64,000 bases of DNA, taken from positions 8,254,001-8,318,000 of the forward strand of contig NZ_FNSM01000001.1 in assembly GCF_900105415.1 (NCBI RefSeq). The letters are read 5' to 3'. Made by a program: the position numbers and the translations under genes. Shown in pieces: positions 1-8,859 of the stretch (the first letter of the stretch is position 1; every line of letters starts with the position of its first letter). Under the pieces are notes generated by a model that was given only the letters and a program-made list of their open reading frames with translations, was not told the DNA's origin and did no database searches. Origin of the DNA: Streptomyces sp. TLI_105 (GTDB taxonomy: Bacteria > Actinomycetota > Actinomycetes > Streptomycetales > Streptomycetaceae).

Positions 1-202
1 CGCCACCACCGAAAGCGGCCACCACCCGGACGAGGCCGCCCTCGCCGCGCGCGAGCCGCGCAGCGCCTCGATGCTCGCCGTGGACGGATTGCTCGTGGTG
101 GCGGAGCGCCCGTGGAGGCGGCGTCGGCGGCCCCGAGGCGGGGGAGAGCAGCAGGACGAGGCAAACGGCGGCCACGGTCGTCGCACCTGTGTGTCGTGTC
201 AC
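1..202 (-). CDS. Possible secreted protein, N-terminal part only (runs off the left edge)
   Basis: Reading the minus strand from a GTG at 202 gives an uninterrupted frame to the window edge. It begins with a short polar stretch and then a strongly hydrophobic segment (AAVCLVLLLSPASG) that looks like a signal peptide, followed by a Pro-rich stretch. A plausible ribosome binding site (GAGAGGA) lies about nine bases before the GTG. Only about 67 residues are visible, no domain can be recognised, and third-position G+C is lower than in neighbouring genes, so this may be chance. Confidence 0.35.
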   Translation of the reverse strand, partial: MTRHTGATTVAAVCLVLLLSPASGPPTPPPRALRHHEQSVHGEHRGAARLARGEGGLVRVVAAFGGG

Positions 203-704
203 GACGGAGTCGTCCTCTCGTATCGTGGGGCGGACGCCTGCTGAAGGGTCCGGTCGGCGACCGCGCCGTGAATCGGCCCGGCCACTGTCCGGGCGGCGCG
301 ACACAGAGGCATCGGCAGAACCACCGCCCTTCGCCGGTCACCGCACGCCGCGGCGCTTGCGCTGCCGGAGCGCCTGGCGGAGCCCGATGCGGTCGACGGC
401 GGAGAACAGGGGCGCCGCGCCCCCGGACCCCGGTCGTCGCCGCTTCTTGACCGCGTCCCCGCCGGAGTCGCTCCAACGGGCGCCCACCTTTCGCGGGGCG
501 CACGAGTTCGTGGCTGGCTGGGGGAGAGACGTCCGCGCCCCCTGCTCGTTCAGGACGGCGTCGAGGCCGTGACGTCGACATCAGCAGCACCCACGGAGGT
601 GGCCGCCGTATGCGCCGGAGTCGAACCAGGCGGCAGCCGCAACCCCGGCGGGAACGGGCCGGGCGGCTCGCGGCGTCGGGCGTCGGTGACGAGGGCGCGC
701 GCAC
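203..704. other. Intergenic stretch with no convincing gene
   Basis: Several frames are open on both strands here, but their products are Arg/Pro-rich, match no family I recognise and show no proper third-position bias. The last 100 bases precede the GAP-family gene and probably hold its promoter; no clear motif was seen. Confidence 0.5.
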
Positions 705-1346
705 ATGACACTCGACCTCATCATCATCGGCGTGGCGATCGCCCTCCACCCGCTGCCGGCCATGGCCCTGATCCTGCTGCTGTCCGGCGACAGGGGCGTA
801 CGCAAAGGGCTGGCCTTCGTTCTCGCATGGCTGGCCTCGATGGTGCTGGTGATCGGCTGCGTCCTGCTCTTCACAGGCGGGTCCCCGCCCAGAGAGCACA
901 CGGCTCCCTCGACCGCCGCCCTCGCCGTCAAGCTCGCCATCGGACTCGGGCTGATCCTCTTCGGCGCGTACAAGAAGCGCAAAGAAGCCCGTCCGAGGGC
1001 GGAGCCGACCTGGCTCGGCAAGATGCGCAACGCCTCCGGATGGTCGGCCGCCGGCATGGGCGTCCTGCTGCAGCCGTGGGGTCTCGTCGCCGCGGGGGCC
1101 GCGACCGTGATGAACGCCGACCTGTCCCACGCGGTCACCTGGTTGACGCTGCTGCTCTACTGCCTGCTGTCCACGTCCACTTTCCTGGCGATGGAGCTGT
1201 ACGCGACGTTCCGGCCCGCTCGGGCCGGCGCCAGACTCCAGGCCCTGCTCCACGGGATCACCACGCACCAGGATCAGGCCGTCGTGGTCCTGTCCCTGGT
1301 GGTGGGTTTCTGGCTGACCGGCAAGAGTCTCTACGAACTCACCTGA
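705..1346 (+). CDS. GAP family integral membrane protein
   Basis: The 213-residue product has about six hydrophobic segments with short loops, and charged stretches after residues 85 and 100. It begins at once with a membrane helix (MTLDLIIIGVAIALHPLPAM). The layout and the Pro-containing first helix match the GAP/Sap family (sulfolipid-1-addressing protein type), small actinobacterial exporters or membrane helpers whose best-known members affect glycolipid or peptidolipid transport in mycobacteria. The substrate in this organism is unknown. The gene stands alone on the plus strand. The ATG at 705 is preferred because it opens the first helix. Confidence 0.75.
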   Translation: MTLDLIIIGVAIALHPLPAMALILLLSGDRGVRKGLAFVLAWLASMVLVIGCVLLFTGGSPPREHTAPSTAALAVKLAIGLGLILFGAYKKRKEARPRAEPTWLGKMRNASGWSAAGMGVLLQPWGLVAAGAATVMNADLSHAVTWLTLLLYCLLSTSTFLAMELYATFRPARAGARLQALLHGITTHQDQAVVVLSLVVGFWLTGKSLYELT

Positions 1347-1375
1347 CAGCACCGTCCCGGGCGACCCGAGCGTGA

Positions 1376-1612
1376 GGGAACCAACGGTGCCGGAATCGAA
1401 GACGGCGGCGAGTACGGCCCGGCAACTCCGCGGGCGTCATCGTGCACGAGAACGTGTGGACCACACCGCTCGCAGCGGCACTGCGCCGCAGCGGAGCACG
1501 GATGGTGGCCACCGGAAGGATTCGGGCCGAGAACCTCCTGGCGTCTAGGGAGCAAGGAGTGCTCTTCGAAGCCGAGTTCGCGGTCCAGAAGAGCCGCATC
1601 CTCGAAGCCTGA
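1376..1612 (+). pseudogene. DUF6325-like protein, C-terminal remnant
   Basis: The frame ending at 1612 contains VHENVWTTPLAAALRRSGAR followed by a short segment with GRI, which resembles the C-terminal half of DUF6325 proteins (a Glu-Asn-x-Trp core, then Ala-rich helix and Gly-Arg-Ile). No matching N-terminal half can be read upstream: the frame is closed at 1373, and the residues before the conserved part are Arg-rich and look non-coding. A GTG at 1442 could start a 56-residue peptide, but a truncated gene is more likely. The family assignment is from memory of the motif. Confidence 0.4.
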
Positions 1613-1650
1613 TCGGGACGGGCCCCACCTCTTCCCTTCTCGACTTCCGA

Positions 1651-1687
1651 TCAGCCCCGTACAGGTCCCCGGGTCGTACGGGGCTGA
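1651..1687. terminator. Inverted repeat between convergent genes
   Basis: TCAGCCCCGTAC (1651-1662) pairs with GTACGGGGCTGA (1676-1687), a perfect 12-bp stem with a 13-base loop. It lies between the plus-strand genes and the minus-strand chloride channel, so it could stop transcription from both sides. Confidence 0.6.
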
Positions 1688-1737
1688 GCCCTGTACGGCC
1701 GGCTCTCAGCCCTGTACGGCTCTCAGCCCTGTACGGC
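1687..1737. repeat. Three copies of a 13-bp repeat at the 3' end of the chloride channel gene
   Basis: AGCCCTGTACGGC occurs at 1687-1699, 1708-1720 and 1725-1737. On the minus strand each copy spells the last codons of the channel gene (Ala-Val-Gln-Gly-stop). The gene stop is in the third copy; the other two lie just past it. Confidence 0.7.
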
Positions 1738-3123
1738 GTCTCGGCCCCGACCGGCCTCGTCGCCCGCCGTCTCGTCCTCGGGCGGTCGACGGCGCATCAC
1801 CGGCGGGCCCGTCGGGAGCAGCTCGCCGGTGACGAAGGCCGTCACGGCACCCAGGATCACCACCGGGATCGTCTCGGCGTTCCCGAGCACCAGGACCACG
1901 AGGGCGACACTGCTGACCGGCAGCCGCAGAGCGGCTGCCGAGGTGGCGGCCATGCCCGCGGCGACCGCGGGGATGACCCCGAGACCGGGCAGCGGCGCGA
2001 GCAGCACGCCTGCCGCCGCCCCGAGGAAGAGCACCGGGAACACCAGGCCGCCGCGGAGGCTGCCCAGGCAGAGGGCGTACGCGGCGGATTTGAACAACAC
2101 GACGGCCAGGAGGGCGCCCACGCCCCAGGCGTGCGGGTCCTCGGCCAGTCCGGCCAGGGTGGCCTGGCCGGACGAGGCCACGTCGACGGGGGTGCGACCC
2201 GTGACGAGCGTGTAGAGGGCGGCGCAGCCTCCGGCGGCGACGGCGCAGATCACCGTCCGGACGAAGGTGGAGGCCGCAACGAAGACGGCGATCAACCGGC
2301 CAGCGATGATCACCACGTGCACCAGCGCGCCGATCCCCGCCGCGAGCACGATCGACCACACCACGTCCCCGGTGTCCAGGCGCGGGGGAGCGGTGGGGAA
2401 GTGGATGGAGAGACTGCCCGTCTCCAAGCCCGTCCAGCGGCCGAAGCCCGTGAACACCACGGCTCCGACGCCGCTCGAGAGCAGGGCGGGAAGCATGATG
2501 ACGAACAGCTGGGGGCCACCCACGCCCGCCACCTCGATCAGGAGGATCGCGGCGATGAGCGGGTTGCCGAAGATGGCGGAGACGGCCGCCGCCGAGCCCG
2601 CCGCGCCCAGCAGGGCGGTGCTCTGCGGGGTGGCCGGGGCACGGACGAGACGCCGGAAGAGCAGGGCCAGACCGCCGCCGAGCGCGATCAGGGGTGCCTC
2701 CGGGCCGAGGGCGGCACCGAGCGGGAGGCTGGCGAACGCCGCGATGATCACCCCGGGCACGGCGGCGGCCGAGGCCTCACCGGCGTGCAGGCCGTACGCC
2801 GGAACGTGACCGCCGGCGCCGGGCAGATGGGTCACCACCAGCCCCACGAGGATTCCGGCCACGGCGAGCAGGGGCAGCGGCCACCAGGCCGGTGGGGTGT
2901 CCCAGCCCAGCGCCTTCGGCAGGTCGGCCCACATCACGTGTTCGAGCTCGTGCAGACCGGCGAGGAACCAGAAGGCGGCCAGGGAGACCGGGACGCCGAT
3001 GAGCGCGCTGAACACCAGGACCTTGCGGTAGGCGGGCTTCCGCAGGAGGTCCCGCAATCGGTCGGCCTCCGCGGACTCCACGGGCTCTTCGGAGGGGGCC
3101 GGGCCGGCTTGCGACGCCGTCAT
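1723..3123 (-). CDS. ClC-type chloride channel or H+/Cl- exchanger
   Basis: The 466-residue product has about 11 hydrophobic helices and the three ClC selectivity signatures: a GAGGHVPA segment near residue 102 (for GSGIP), GPEAP at 140-144 (for GxEGP, keeping the gating glutamate E142), and GGLVFP at 358-363 (for GxFxP). Presence of the gating Glu fits either an exchanger or a gated channel. The N-terminal 30 residues and the C-terminal tail are polar and there are no CBS domains. The gene starts 33 bases after the potassium channel gene ends, in the same direction, so the two ion channels probably share a transcript. Confidence 0.9.
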   Translation of the reverse strand: MTASQAGPAPSEEPVESAEADRLRDLLRKPAYRKVLVFSALIGVPVSLAAFWFLAGLHELEHVMWADLPKALGWDTPPAWWPLPLLAVAGILVGLVVTHLPGAGGHVPAYGLHAGEASAAAVPGVIIAAFASLPLGAALGPEAPLIALGGGLALLFRRLVRAPATPQSTALLGAAGSAAAVSAIFGNPLIAAILLIEVAGVGGPQLFVIMLPALLSSGVGAVVFTGFGRWTGLETGSLSIHFPTAPPRLDTGDVVWSIVLAAGIGALVHVVIIAGRLIAVFVAASTFVRTVICAVAAGGCAALYTLVTGRTPVDVASSGQATLAGLAEDPHAWGVGALLAVVLFKSAAYALCLGSLRGGLVFPVLFLGAAAGVLLAPLPGLGVIPAVAAGMAATSAAALRLPVSSVALVVLVLGNAETIPVVILGAVTAFVTGELLPTGPPVMRRRPPEDETAGDEAGRGRDAVQG

Positions 3124-3156
3124 GGATTCCGTCCTTCCGGACCTGGGGCGGGGAGG

Positions 3157-3729
3157 TCATGGTTCGGGCTCCTCCGGTGCCGAGGAGGACTGGCGTCGTT
3201 CCAGGCCGATCCGGACCGCTCCGACGAGGGCCTTCGCGATCACACCTACGAGGACGAGGTCGGCCACCATCTGGCCCGTGGTCAGCACCCGAGCCGTCTG
3301 CGAGACCGGCACGATGTCACCGAAGCCGACCGTGGCGAAGACGGTCACCGTGAAGTACAGAGCGTCGTTCCTGCTGAGCGGTTCGGAGAAGGGGTGTTCT
3401 CCCTGTCCTCGTGCGTAGAGGTAGTAGGTGGCCGAGAACAGCAGCAGGAACAGCGGGACCGCGGTGGACAGGGCTTCCACGGCGCGCAGCCGCGGGTACG
3501 GCGAACCGACGATGCTGACGGCCTGAAGGGCCAGCAACGCGCCGATCCCCAGGATCCCCAGGATCAGCACGGTGCCCGTGTGCTGGTCGAAGTCCCTGTC
3601 GAGGGGCAGGAGGAAGTAGGCGGTGGTGGCCGCCGTCACCACGACCGCCGAACGCAGGAGGGGCAGGAGCAGGCGAACGCGCCGGGGACCGATCCGCCGG
3701 CCCCGCTCGCCCTCCCGCGGTGCGCTCAT
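3157..3729 (-). CDS. Two-helix potassium channel family protein
   Basis: The 190-residue protein has hydrophobic segments near residues 22-42, 52-75 and 86-105, then a pore loop with the potassium selectivity filter TVGFGD (133-138) and a last helix at about 150-172. Filter and length fit the small ion channel family (Ion_trans_2); there is no RCK domain. I chose the ATG at 3729 because it overlaps the stop of a small upstream frame as ATGA and because residues before it are Arg-rich and unlike a leader. It precedes the chloride channel gene by 33 bases; together they could balance K+ and Cl- flux. Confidence 0.85.
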   Translation of the reverse strand: MSAPREGERGRRIGPRRVRLLLPLLRSAVVVTAATTAYFLLPLDRDFDQHTGTVLILGILGIGALLALQAVSIVGSPYPRLRAVEALSTAVPLFLLLFSATYYLYARGQGEHPFSEPLSRNDALYFTVTVFATVGFGDIVPVSQTARVLTTGQMVADLVLVGVIAKALVGAVRIGLERRQSSSAPEEPEP

Positions 3730-3914
3730 GGGGACTGCGGCTCCTTTCCGGCGACGAGCCCGGCCACGGCGAGCGCCGACGACACCGGCCAGGGCTGGGC
3801 TTCCATACGGATCTCCCGCAGAACGGTCCGCGGGTGGTCGCGAGCGGCGGAGAAACCGCCGCCCGTCCAGCAAAAACGCTCTCGCAGGGTCTCGCGACCG
3901 GAGCGACGCCGCAT
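3726..3914 (-). CDS. Small hypothetical protein coupled to the potassium channel
   Basis: A 62-residue frame starts at an ATG at 3914 and its TGA overlaps the channel ATG by one base pair step (ATGA). The N-terminal half is basic; the C-terminal part is PWPVSSALAVAGLVAGKE, mildly hydrophobic. The overlap is the only real argument for expression. No family is recognised. Confidence 0.3.
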   Translation of the reverse strand: MRRRSGRETLRERFCWTGGGFSAARDHPRTVLREIRMEAQPWPVSSALAVAGLVAGKEPQSP

Positions 3915-4014
3915 GTCCTCGCCCGGCAGCCGAGGTGTCGCGGCGCCACCGAAGGGCTTCCGCCCGGAGGCCGGCCTCCGCGTACGGCCGGCCGGACGAA
4001 GCGCACCCCCTGCC

Positions 4015-5629
4015 TCAGTGGGTTTCCAGCAGGTCCGCGGGCCTCGCCTCCGCGACGACCGCGGGGGCGTCTGCGGTGCCGGCCTCCTGGAGTTCGCGCT
4101 TGAGGATCTTGCCCGTGGCGTTGGTGGGCAGGACATCGAGGAATTCCGCCAGACGGGGGTACTTGTAGCCCGCCATCCGCTCCTTGCACCAGCCGGTCAG
4201 CTCGTCCTCGGAGAGCGTCGCTCCCGGCGCGAGCACCACGCAGGCCTTGATCTCCTCACCGTGACGCTCGTGCGGAACGCCGATCACGGCCGCCATGCTC
4301 ACGGCGGGATGCGTGAGCAGGACCTCCTCGATCTCGCGCGGGTACACGTTGAAGCCGCCGCGGATGATCATGTCCTTGGCGCGGTCGACGATGTAGAACC
4401 ATCCGTCGGCATCACGACGTGCCAGGTCACCGGTGCGGAACCAGCCGTCGCGCATCACCTCGGCCGTCGCGTCGGGCCGGTTGAAATAGCCCTTCATGAC
4501 GTTGTGTCCGCGGACGACGATCTCGCCGATCGCGCCGGTGCCCCGGACGGTCGTCCAGTCCTCGTCGACCAGGTCCACCTCCACCCCCCCAGACCGGGCG
4601 GCCGATGGACCCGGGCCGCACCGGCTCTCCCCGCGGCGAGAAGGTGGCGGCCGGACTGGTCTCCGAGAGGCCGTACCCCTCCAGGATCGTGACACCGAAC
4701 CGCTCGGTGAAGCGGCGGTGGATCTCCACCGGGAGGGCGGAGCCTCCCGACCCCGCCATGCGCAGGTTCCCGGCGATCCGGGGCAGGTCCACGTCGGAGC
4801 AGTCCGCCTCGAGCAGGGACCAGAACATGGTGGGCACGCCCGCGAAGAAGGTGACGGCGTGGCGTTGCATGAGGGCGAGGGCCGCCCGGGCGTCGAAGCG
4901 CGGTAGCAGCACCAGCGTGGCCCCCGACGCGATACCCGCGTTCATCTGCACGACCTGGCCGAAGGAGTGGAACAACGGCAGTGCGATCAGGTGTACGTCG
5001 TGCTCGACCTCGCCGAACAGCTTGTGGCAGGTCAGCACGTTCATCATCACGTTGGAGTGGGTGAGCTCGGCGCCCTTCGGCCGACCCGTGGTGCCGGACG
5101 TGTACAGGATGACCGCGGTGTCGCCGGGCTCCGTGGCCACGGTCTCGAAGTCCGCGCTCCCACCGGCCAGCGCCGCCGTGAGGGTCTCCGCACCCTCGAT
5201 GGGGGAGCTCCCGGAGGGGGTGGCCGGCAGCAGGAAGAACTGCTCGCACCCCGGCGTCTCGCCGAAGCCGTTCCAGCCCTCCTGCCCGAGCGGGAGCTCC
5301 GAGCCGCCCTCGAAGCAGAAGTACGCCCTGGCCTGGGAGTCGGCCAGGTGGTAGGCGATCTCATGGCTCTTGAGCAGCACGTTGAGTGGTACGGCCACCG
5401 CGCCCGCCTTGAGGATGCCGTAGTAGACGATCGGGAACCACGGGACGTTCGGGCACGACAGCGCGACCTTGTCGCCCGGGTTGACGTCCCGTGAGCGCAG
5501 CAGGTTCGCGACGCGGCGGGCGGCCGTGTCCAACTCCGCGTACGTCAGGCGCTGGACGCCCAGCACGACCGCCGTACGGTCGGGCACGGCACGGGCGCTG
5601 TTCTCCAGCAGGGTGGCGAGGTTGAGCAT
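4015..5629 (-). pseudogene. AMP-forming acyl-CoA synthetase, reading frame interrupted
   Basis: The N-terminal part (5629 down to about 4590) holds an adenylation domain with the phosphate loop YTSGTTGRPKGAE, the LPLFH segment and GYGLSET. The C-terminal part (about 4590 to 4015) continues in another frame with GYFNRPDAT, WFRTGD, the hinge Asp, and the catalytic lysine in NATGKILKREL. The switch falls at a run of seven C on the plus strand (4584-4590). One base added or removed there restores a full fatty-acid or carboxylate CoA ligase of about 530 residues. Either the gene is broken, or this is an assembly error in the homopolymer. It is the last gene of the dioxygenase-transporter-dehydrogenase unit and would activate the acid made by the dehydrogenase. 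Confidence 0.85.
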
Positions 5630-5683
5630 GGGGTCTCCGGTGGGGGTGCGGTGGATGCGCGGGTCCGGCGGGCGGGGCGGCCG

Positions 5684-7390
5684 TCAGCCCCGCAGCGCAG
5701 CGGCGAACAGGGCGGGCAGCTTCGCGGGGCTCGGCGCCGCGGTGAAGCGGGTGAGGCGCTCCACCGCGGTCCGGGCCCTGCGGTGGGTGACGAAGTAAGG
5801 GGGGCGCGGGGACAGGGACGGACCACCGGTGAGCAGGCCGCGCGGGGCCGGTGCGAACGGAGCGCGCAGTACGGTCTTCTCGACGTCTTCGAGCATGAAC
5901 GCGTTGTGCACGAAGCCGATGCCGCTGCCGATGTCCTGGCGGGTGTGGCCGGGGAAGGCCCCCCAGGGGGTGTACCCGAGCAGGAAGCCCACGCCCGACC
6001 AGCAGTTGACGCCCAGCGTGCCGTACCGCAGCTCGGCGATCGCGGAGCGTACGGCGTCCCGGTGCGCCTTCTCGGTTCTCGGATGGACGATCAGGGTCGC
6101 GCCGAGGGTGCCGGGCAGGGTGTCGTTGGCGAAACCGACGGCACGGCGCAGGAACGCGTCCGGAGTCGCGCCGGGCAGGCGGACGACACCCAGGACGCTG
6201 CCGAAGACCTCGTCGCTGATGAGCGGGTCGTCGTGGTCCGCGATGTCGGGTACGAGCAGCCGGCAGCCGTCGCCGAGTTCCTCCGCCGTCGGATGGGCCG
6301 CTCGCACGGAGGCGAGGCGGTCGGCGGCGCCGGGGTAGTAGTCGGTACGCGGGGGAAGCTCGCGCAGCACCGTGCGGATCTCGTCGAGCAGCCGCTCGGT
6401 ACCGTCCCAGTCCCGTGGGAGGACGAGGATCTGGCTGGCGACGCAGTTGTGGCCGGAGTTGTTCATCTTGCTGGTGACGATGTGCTCGGCCTGGAAGCGG
6501 AAGTCGGCGGCGCTCCACGGCCCCGGCGTCACGATGCAGGGGCTGACGCCGCCCAGCTCGCTGCTGAAGGGCTTGGCGATCAGCGGCAGGTCGGCGCGGC
6601 GGCGCCGCTCGGCGTCCTCGTCGGTGCCCCAGACGAGGGCGTCGTGGGTGCGGGCGCTGCCGGTGATGTGCAGGGTGTCGACGCCCTGGTGGCGGGAGAG
6701 GTGGCCGCCCTCGGCCGCGCAGCCGTCGACGAAGCGCAGCCAGCCCCGTTCGACGAACTCGGCGAAGACGTACTCGAAGTGGGGGCGCAGATAGGCGTTG
6801 ACCGGGTTCATCTTCGCGATGACGACCTGGCCCTCGGCGTAGAGCTTGTGCAGGATGTCGAGTGCGGTGATGGCGGCGACGTTGCCGGCGCCGAGCACCA
6901 GGGCCACGGCCGGGTCCGCCCGCCTGCTCCGGTACTTGCCCGCGGCGCACGCCAGCGCCTGCTCCGCGGTGACGCCGGGGCGCATCCACACCTGGGCCGA
7001 GAACCCGTTGAGCAGCAGGGTGTCCCAGCCGGTGGCGGGGAAGACGTCCACGCGGGTGCGGCCGTTCTCCTCGCGCACCCTCCTGCCGTCCACCGGATCC
7101 CCGCCCGCGGCGATCCGCCGGAGGACGTGCAGCAACGCCGCGGTGTTCTGGGCCAGGGCCCAGGGGCCGCCGATCCAGTCCTCGGCGGCCCAGGGGGATT
7201 CCGGTCCGTACCCCTTGGCCCGGCTGCCCGCGTCGGCCATGCCGGCCGATCGGGCGACGACGCGGGATCGCAGCCGTTCCAGGAGGGCGATGCGTTCGGA
7301 GAGCGGGGTGGCGGTCCAGGACGCGGCTCCGGCCCGTACGTCGGCCACGGTCCGGTCGAGGAGGGAGGTGTCAAGGGAGCTGGTGTTCAA
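5684..7390 (-). CDS. NAD(P)-dependent aldehyde dehydrogenase family protein
   Basis: A 568-residue aldehyde dehydrogenase. The nucleotide-binding region carries GAGNVAAITALD (about 168-179) and HITGSARTH (241-249); the general-base Glu is E278 in SSELGG and the catalytic Cys is C316 in GHNCVASQ, in the usual order and spacing. It is longer than the standard 480-500 residues at both ends. A TTG at 7390 with AAGGA six bases before it is a better start than the in-frame ATG at 7456, whose extra residues are Pro/Arg-rich. The gene lies between the transporter and the CoA ligase in the minus-strand unit and probably oxidises an aldehyde released by the dioxygenase. The substrate is not deducible. 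Confidence 0.85.
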   Translation of the reverse strand: MNTSSLDTSLLDRTVADVRAGAASWTATPLSERIALLERLRSRVVARSAGMADAGSRAKGYGPESPWAAEDWIGGPWALAQNTAALLHVLRRIAAGGDPVDGRRVREENGRTRVDVFPATGWDTLLLNGFSAQVWMRPGVTAEQALACAAGKYRSRRADPAVALVLGAGNVAAITALDILHKLYAEGQVVIAKMNPVNAYLRPHFEYVFAEFVERGWLRFVDGCAAEGGHLSRHQGVDTLHITGSARTHDALVWGTDEDAERRRRADLPLIAKPFSSELGGVSPCIVTPGPWSAADFRFQAEHIVTSKMNNSGHNCVASQILVLPRDWDGTERLLDEIRTVLRELPPRTDYYPGAADRLASVRAAHPTAEELGDGCRLLVPDIADHDDPLISDEVFGSVLGVVRLPGATPDAFLRRAVGFANDTLPGTLGATLIVHPRTEKAHRDAVRSAIAELRYGTLGVNCWSGVGFLLGYTPWGAFPGHTRQDIGSGIGFVHNAFMLEDVEKTVLRAPFAPAPRGLLTGGPSLSPRPPYFVTHRRARTAVERLTRFTAAPSPAKLPALFAAALRG

Positions 7391-7468
7391 CGTCGGTCCT
7401 TGCGGAGGTCGGGGACAGAGGGGGGCGGACCGTTCCACGGGGCCGCGGACGCGCACGTCCGCGCGGCG

Positions 7469-8815
7469 TCACACGGACAGCCGGCGGGCGTCGCGATCGG
7501 GGTCGATCAGCGTGAGGGCGGCGGTTCCGCTCAGCAGCAGCACGGCGCCGGTGATGAGGACCGCGTACCGGTAGCCGTCCGCGCCGTGGTCGTCCACGAG
7601 GCGCCCGATCAGCGTCGGGGCGAGCAGACCGGCGGTGGTCACCACGGCGTTCATGATGCCCAGGGCGCCGCCGCGGCGGTCGGCCGGCGCCAGCTCCGTG
7701 ACCGTGGTGACGGCGACGCTGCTCATCGCTCCCGCCAGCCCGAATCCCGCGACCAGGAGCACGGCGGTCAGGGCACCGGCCGGAGCGAAGGGCAGGGCGA
7801 GGCACGCCGCGGCGCCGACGAGCAGCAGCACGCCGCCCACCCCGCCGCGTGCCCATCGGCTCGGGGTCCCGCGGCGCAGGAGCCGTCCGGTCAGGCCCGC
7901 CTGTCCGAGCACCGCGACGCCGCCCAGCCCCCAGACCAGCATCACCATCCGGGTGGAGCCGGCCGAGGAGTAGCCCAGCGCGTCCCGGAGGTACGAGGGG
8001 AACCAGACCAGGGCGAAGGCGATGACCCAGTAGGTGCCGAAGTAGGCGGCCGTGGCACCGATCCAGGTGCGGGTCGCGAGGATCCGCCTGTAGGGGGCGC
8101 TCGACGGGGCCGACACGGTCGGGGCGCCGGCCGGCGCGCCTTCGCTCCGTGCCCCTCCGGAGTCGGCCGGCCCCGTGGGGGCCGACGCGGTGGCGTACGG
8201 TCCCTCGCCGCCGAGGCGGACCCACAGCAGCGCCCAGACCACCCCGACGAGTGCCACCGCCGCGACGGCCGAGCGCCAGCCGTGGTTCTGGATCACCCAC
8301 GTCAGGACGGGGGCGGCGACGAGGACCCCGAGGGTGATGCCGAGGACGATCAGGGCCCCGGGCAGGTTGCGTCGGTGATCGGGGAACCAGGACAGGGTGG
8401 CCTGCTGGGCGACGGGGAAGGCGGGCCCCTCGGCAGCGCCCAGGAGAACACGCGAGGTGATGAGCACCGCGAGCCCTCCGCCCACCGCCAGCGGCGCCTG
8501 GGACAGGGACCAGAGGACGGCCATCGCGAGGAGCAGCCACTTCGGCCGTACGCGGTCCGCGAGCAGCCCCACCGCGGCACCGGAGACCGAGAAGAGCAGG
8601 AAGAAGGCGCTGCTGGCGAGTCCGAAGGCCGAGGCGGTGAGGCCGAGGTCCTCGCGGATCTCCTCCGCGGCCAGACCGAGCACCGACTTGTCGGCGAAAT
8701 TGATCATCATGAAGACGACGAGCAGCGCGGTGACGGTCCAGGCGCGGCGCCGGGTGCTGCTCGGTGTCTTCGAGGTGCCGGCGGGCACGGCGGGTGCGAC
8801 GTCGGTGTCGGTCAC
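7469..8815 (-). CDS. MFS transporter
   Basis: The 448-residue product has twelve hydrophobic segments in two halves separated by a hydrophilic Pro/Ala/Gly loop at about 205-235. Loop 2-3 carries the major facilitator signature GLLADRVRPKWLL, and the first helix contains NFADKSVLG, as in the anion/cation symporter (ACS, phthalate permease-like) branch that imports organic acids. The start is a GTG at 8815 with GGAG about nine bases before it; the open frame upstream is a shadow of the dioxygenase gene. In the unit it would import the compound the dioxygenase and dehydrogenase act on. Confidence 0.85.
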   Translation of the reverse strand: MTDTDVAPAVPAGTSKTPSSTRRRAWTVTALLVVFMMINFADKSVLGLAAEEIREDLGLTASAFGLASSAFFLLFSVSGAAVGLLADRVRPKWLLLAMAVLWSLSQAPLAVGGGLAVLITSRVLLGAAEGPAFPVAQQATLSWFPDHRRNLPGALIVLGITLGVLVAAPVLTWVIQNHGWRSAVAAVALVGVVWALLWVRLGGEGPYATASAPTGPADSGGARSEGAPAGAPTVSAPSSAPYRRILATRTWIGATAAYFGTYWVIAFALVWFPSYLRDALGYSSAGSTRMVMLVWGLGGVAVLGQAGLTGRLLRRGTPSRWARGGVGGVLLLVGAAACLALPFAPAGALTAVLLVAGFGLAGAMSSVAVTTVTELAPADRRGGALGIMNAVVTTAGLLAPTLIGRLVDDHGADGYRYAVLITGAVLLLSGTAALTLIDPDRDARRLSV

Positions 8816-8859
8816 AGGGGCTCCGCGGAGACTGGTCGGGGAGGGGGGCGGGGGCTGGT

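Noticed and set aside
2131-4692. An 853-residue plus-strand frame
   Set aside because: It runs antisense across the chloride channel, potassium channel and CoA ligase genes and has Gly/Arg/Asp/His-rich noise composition.
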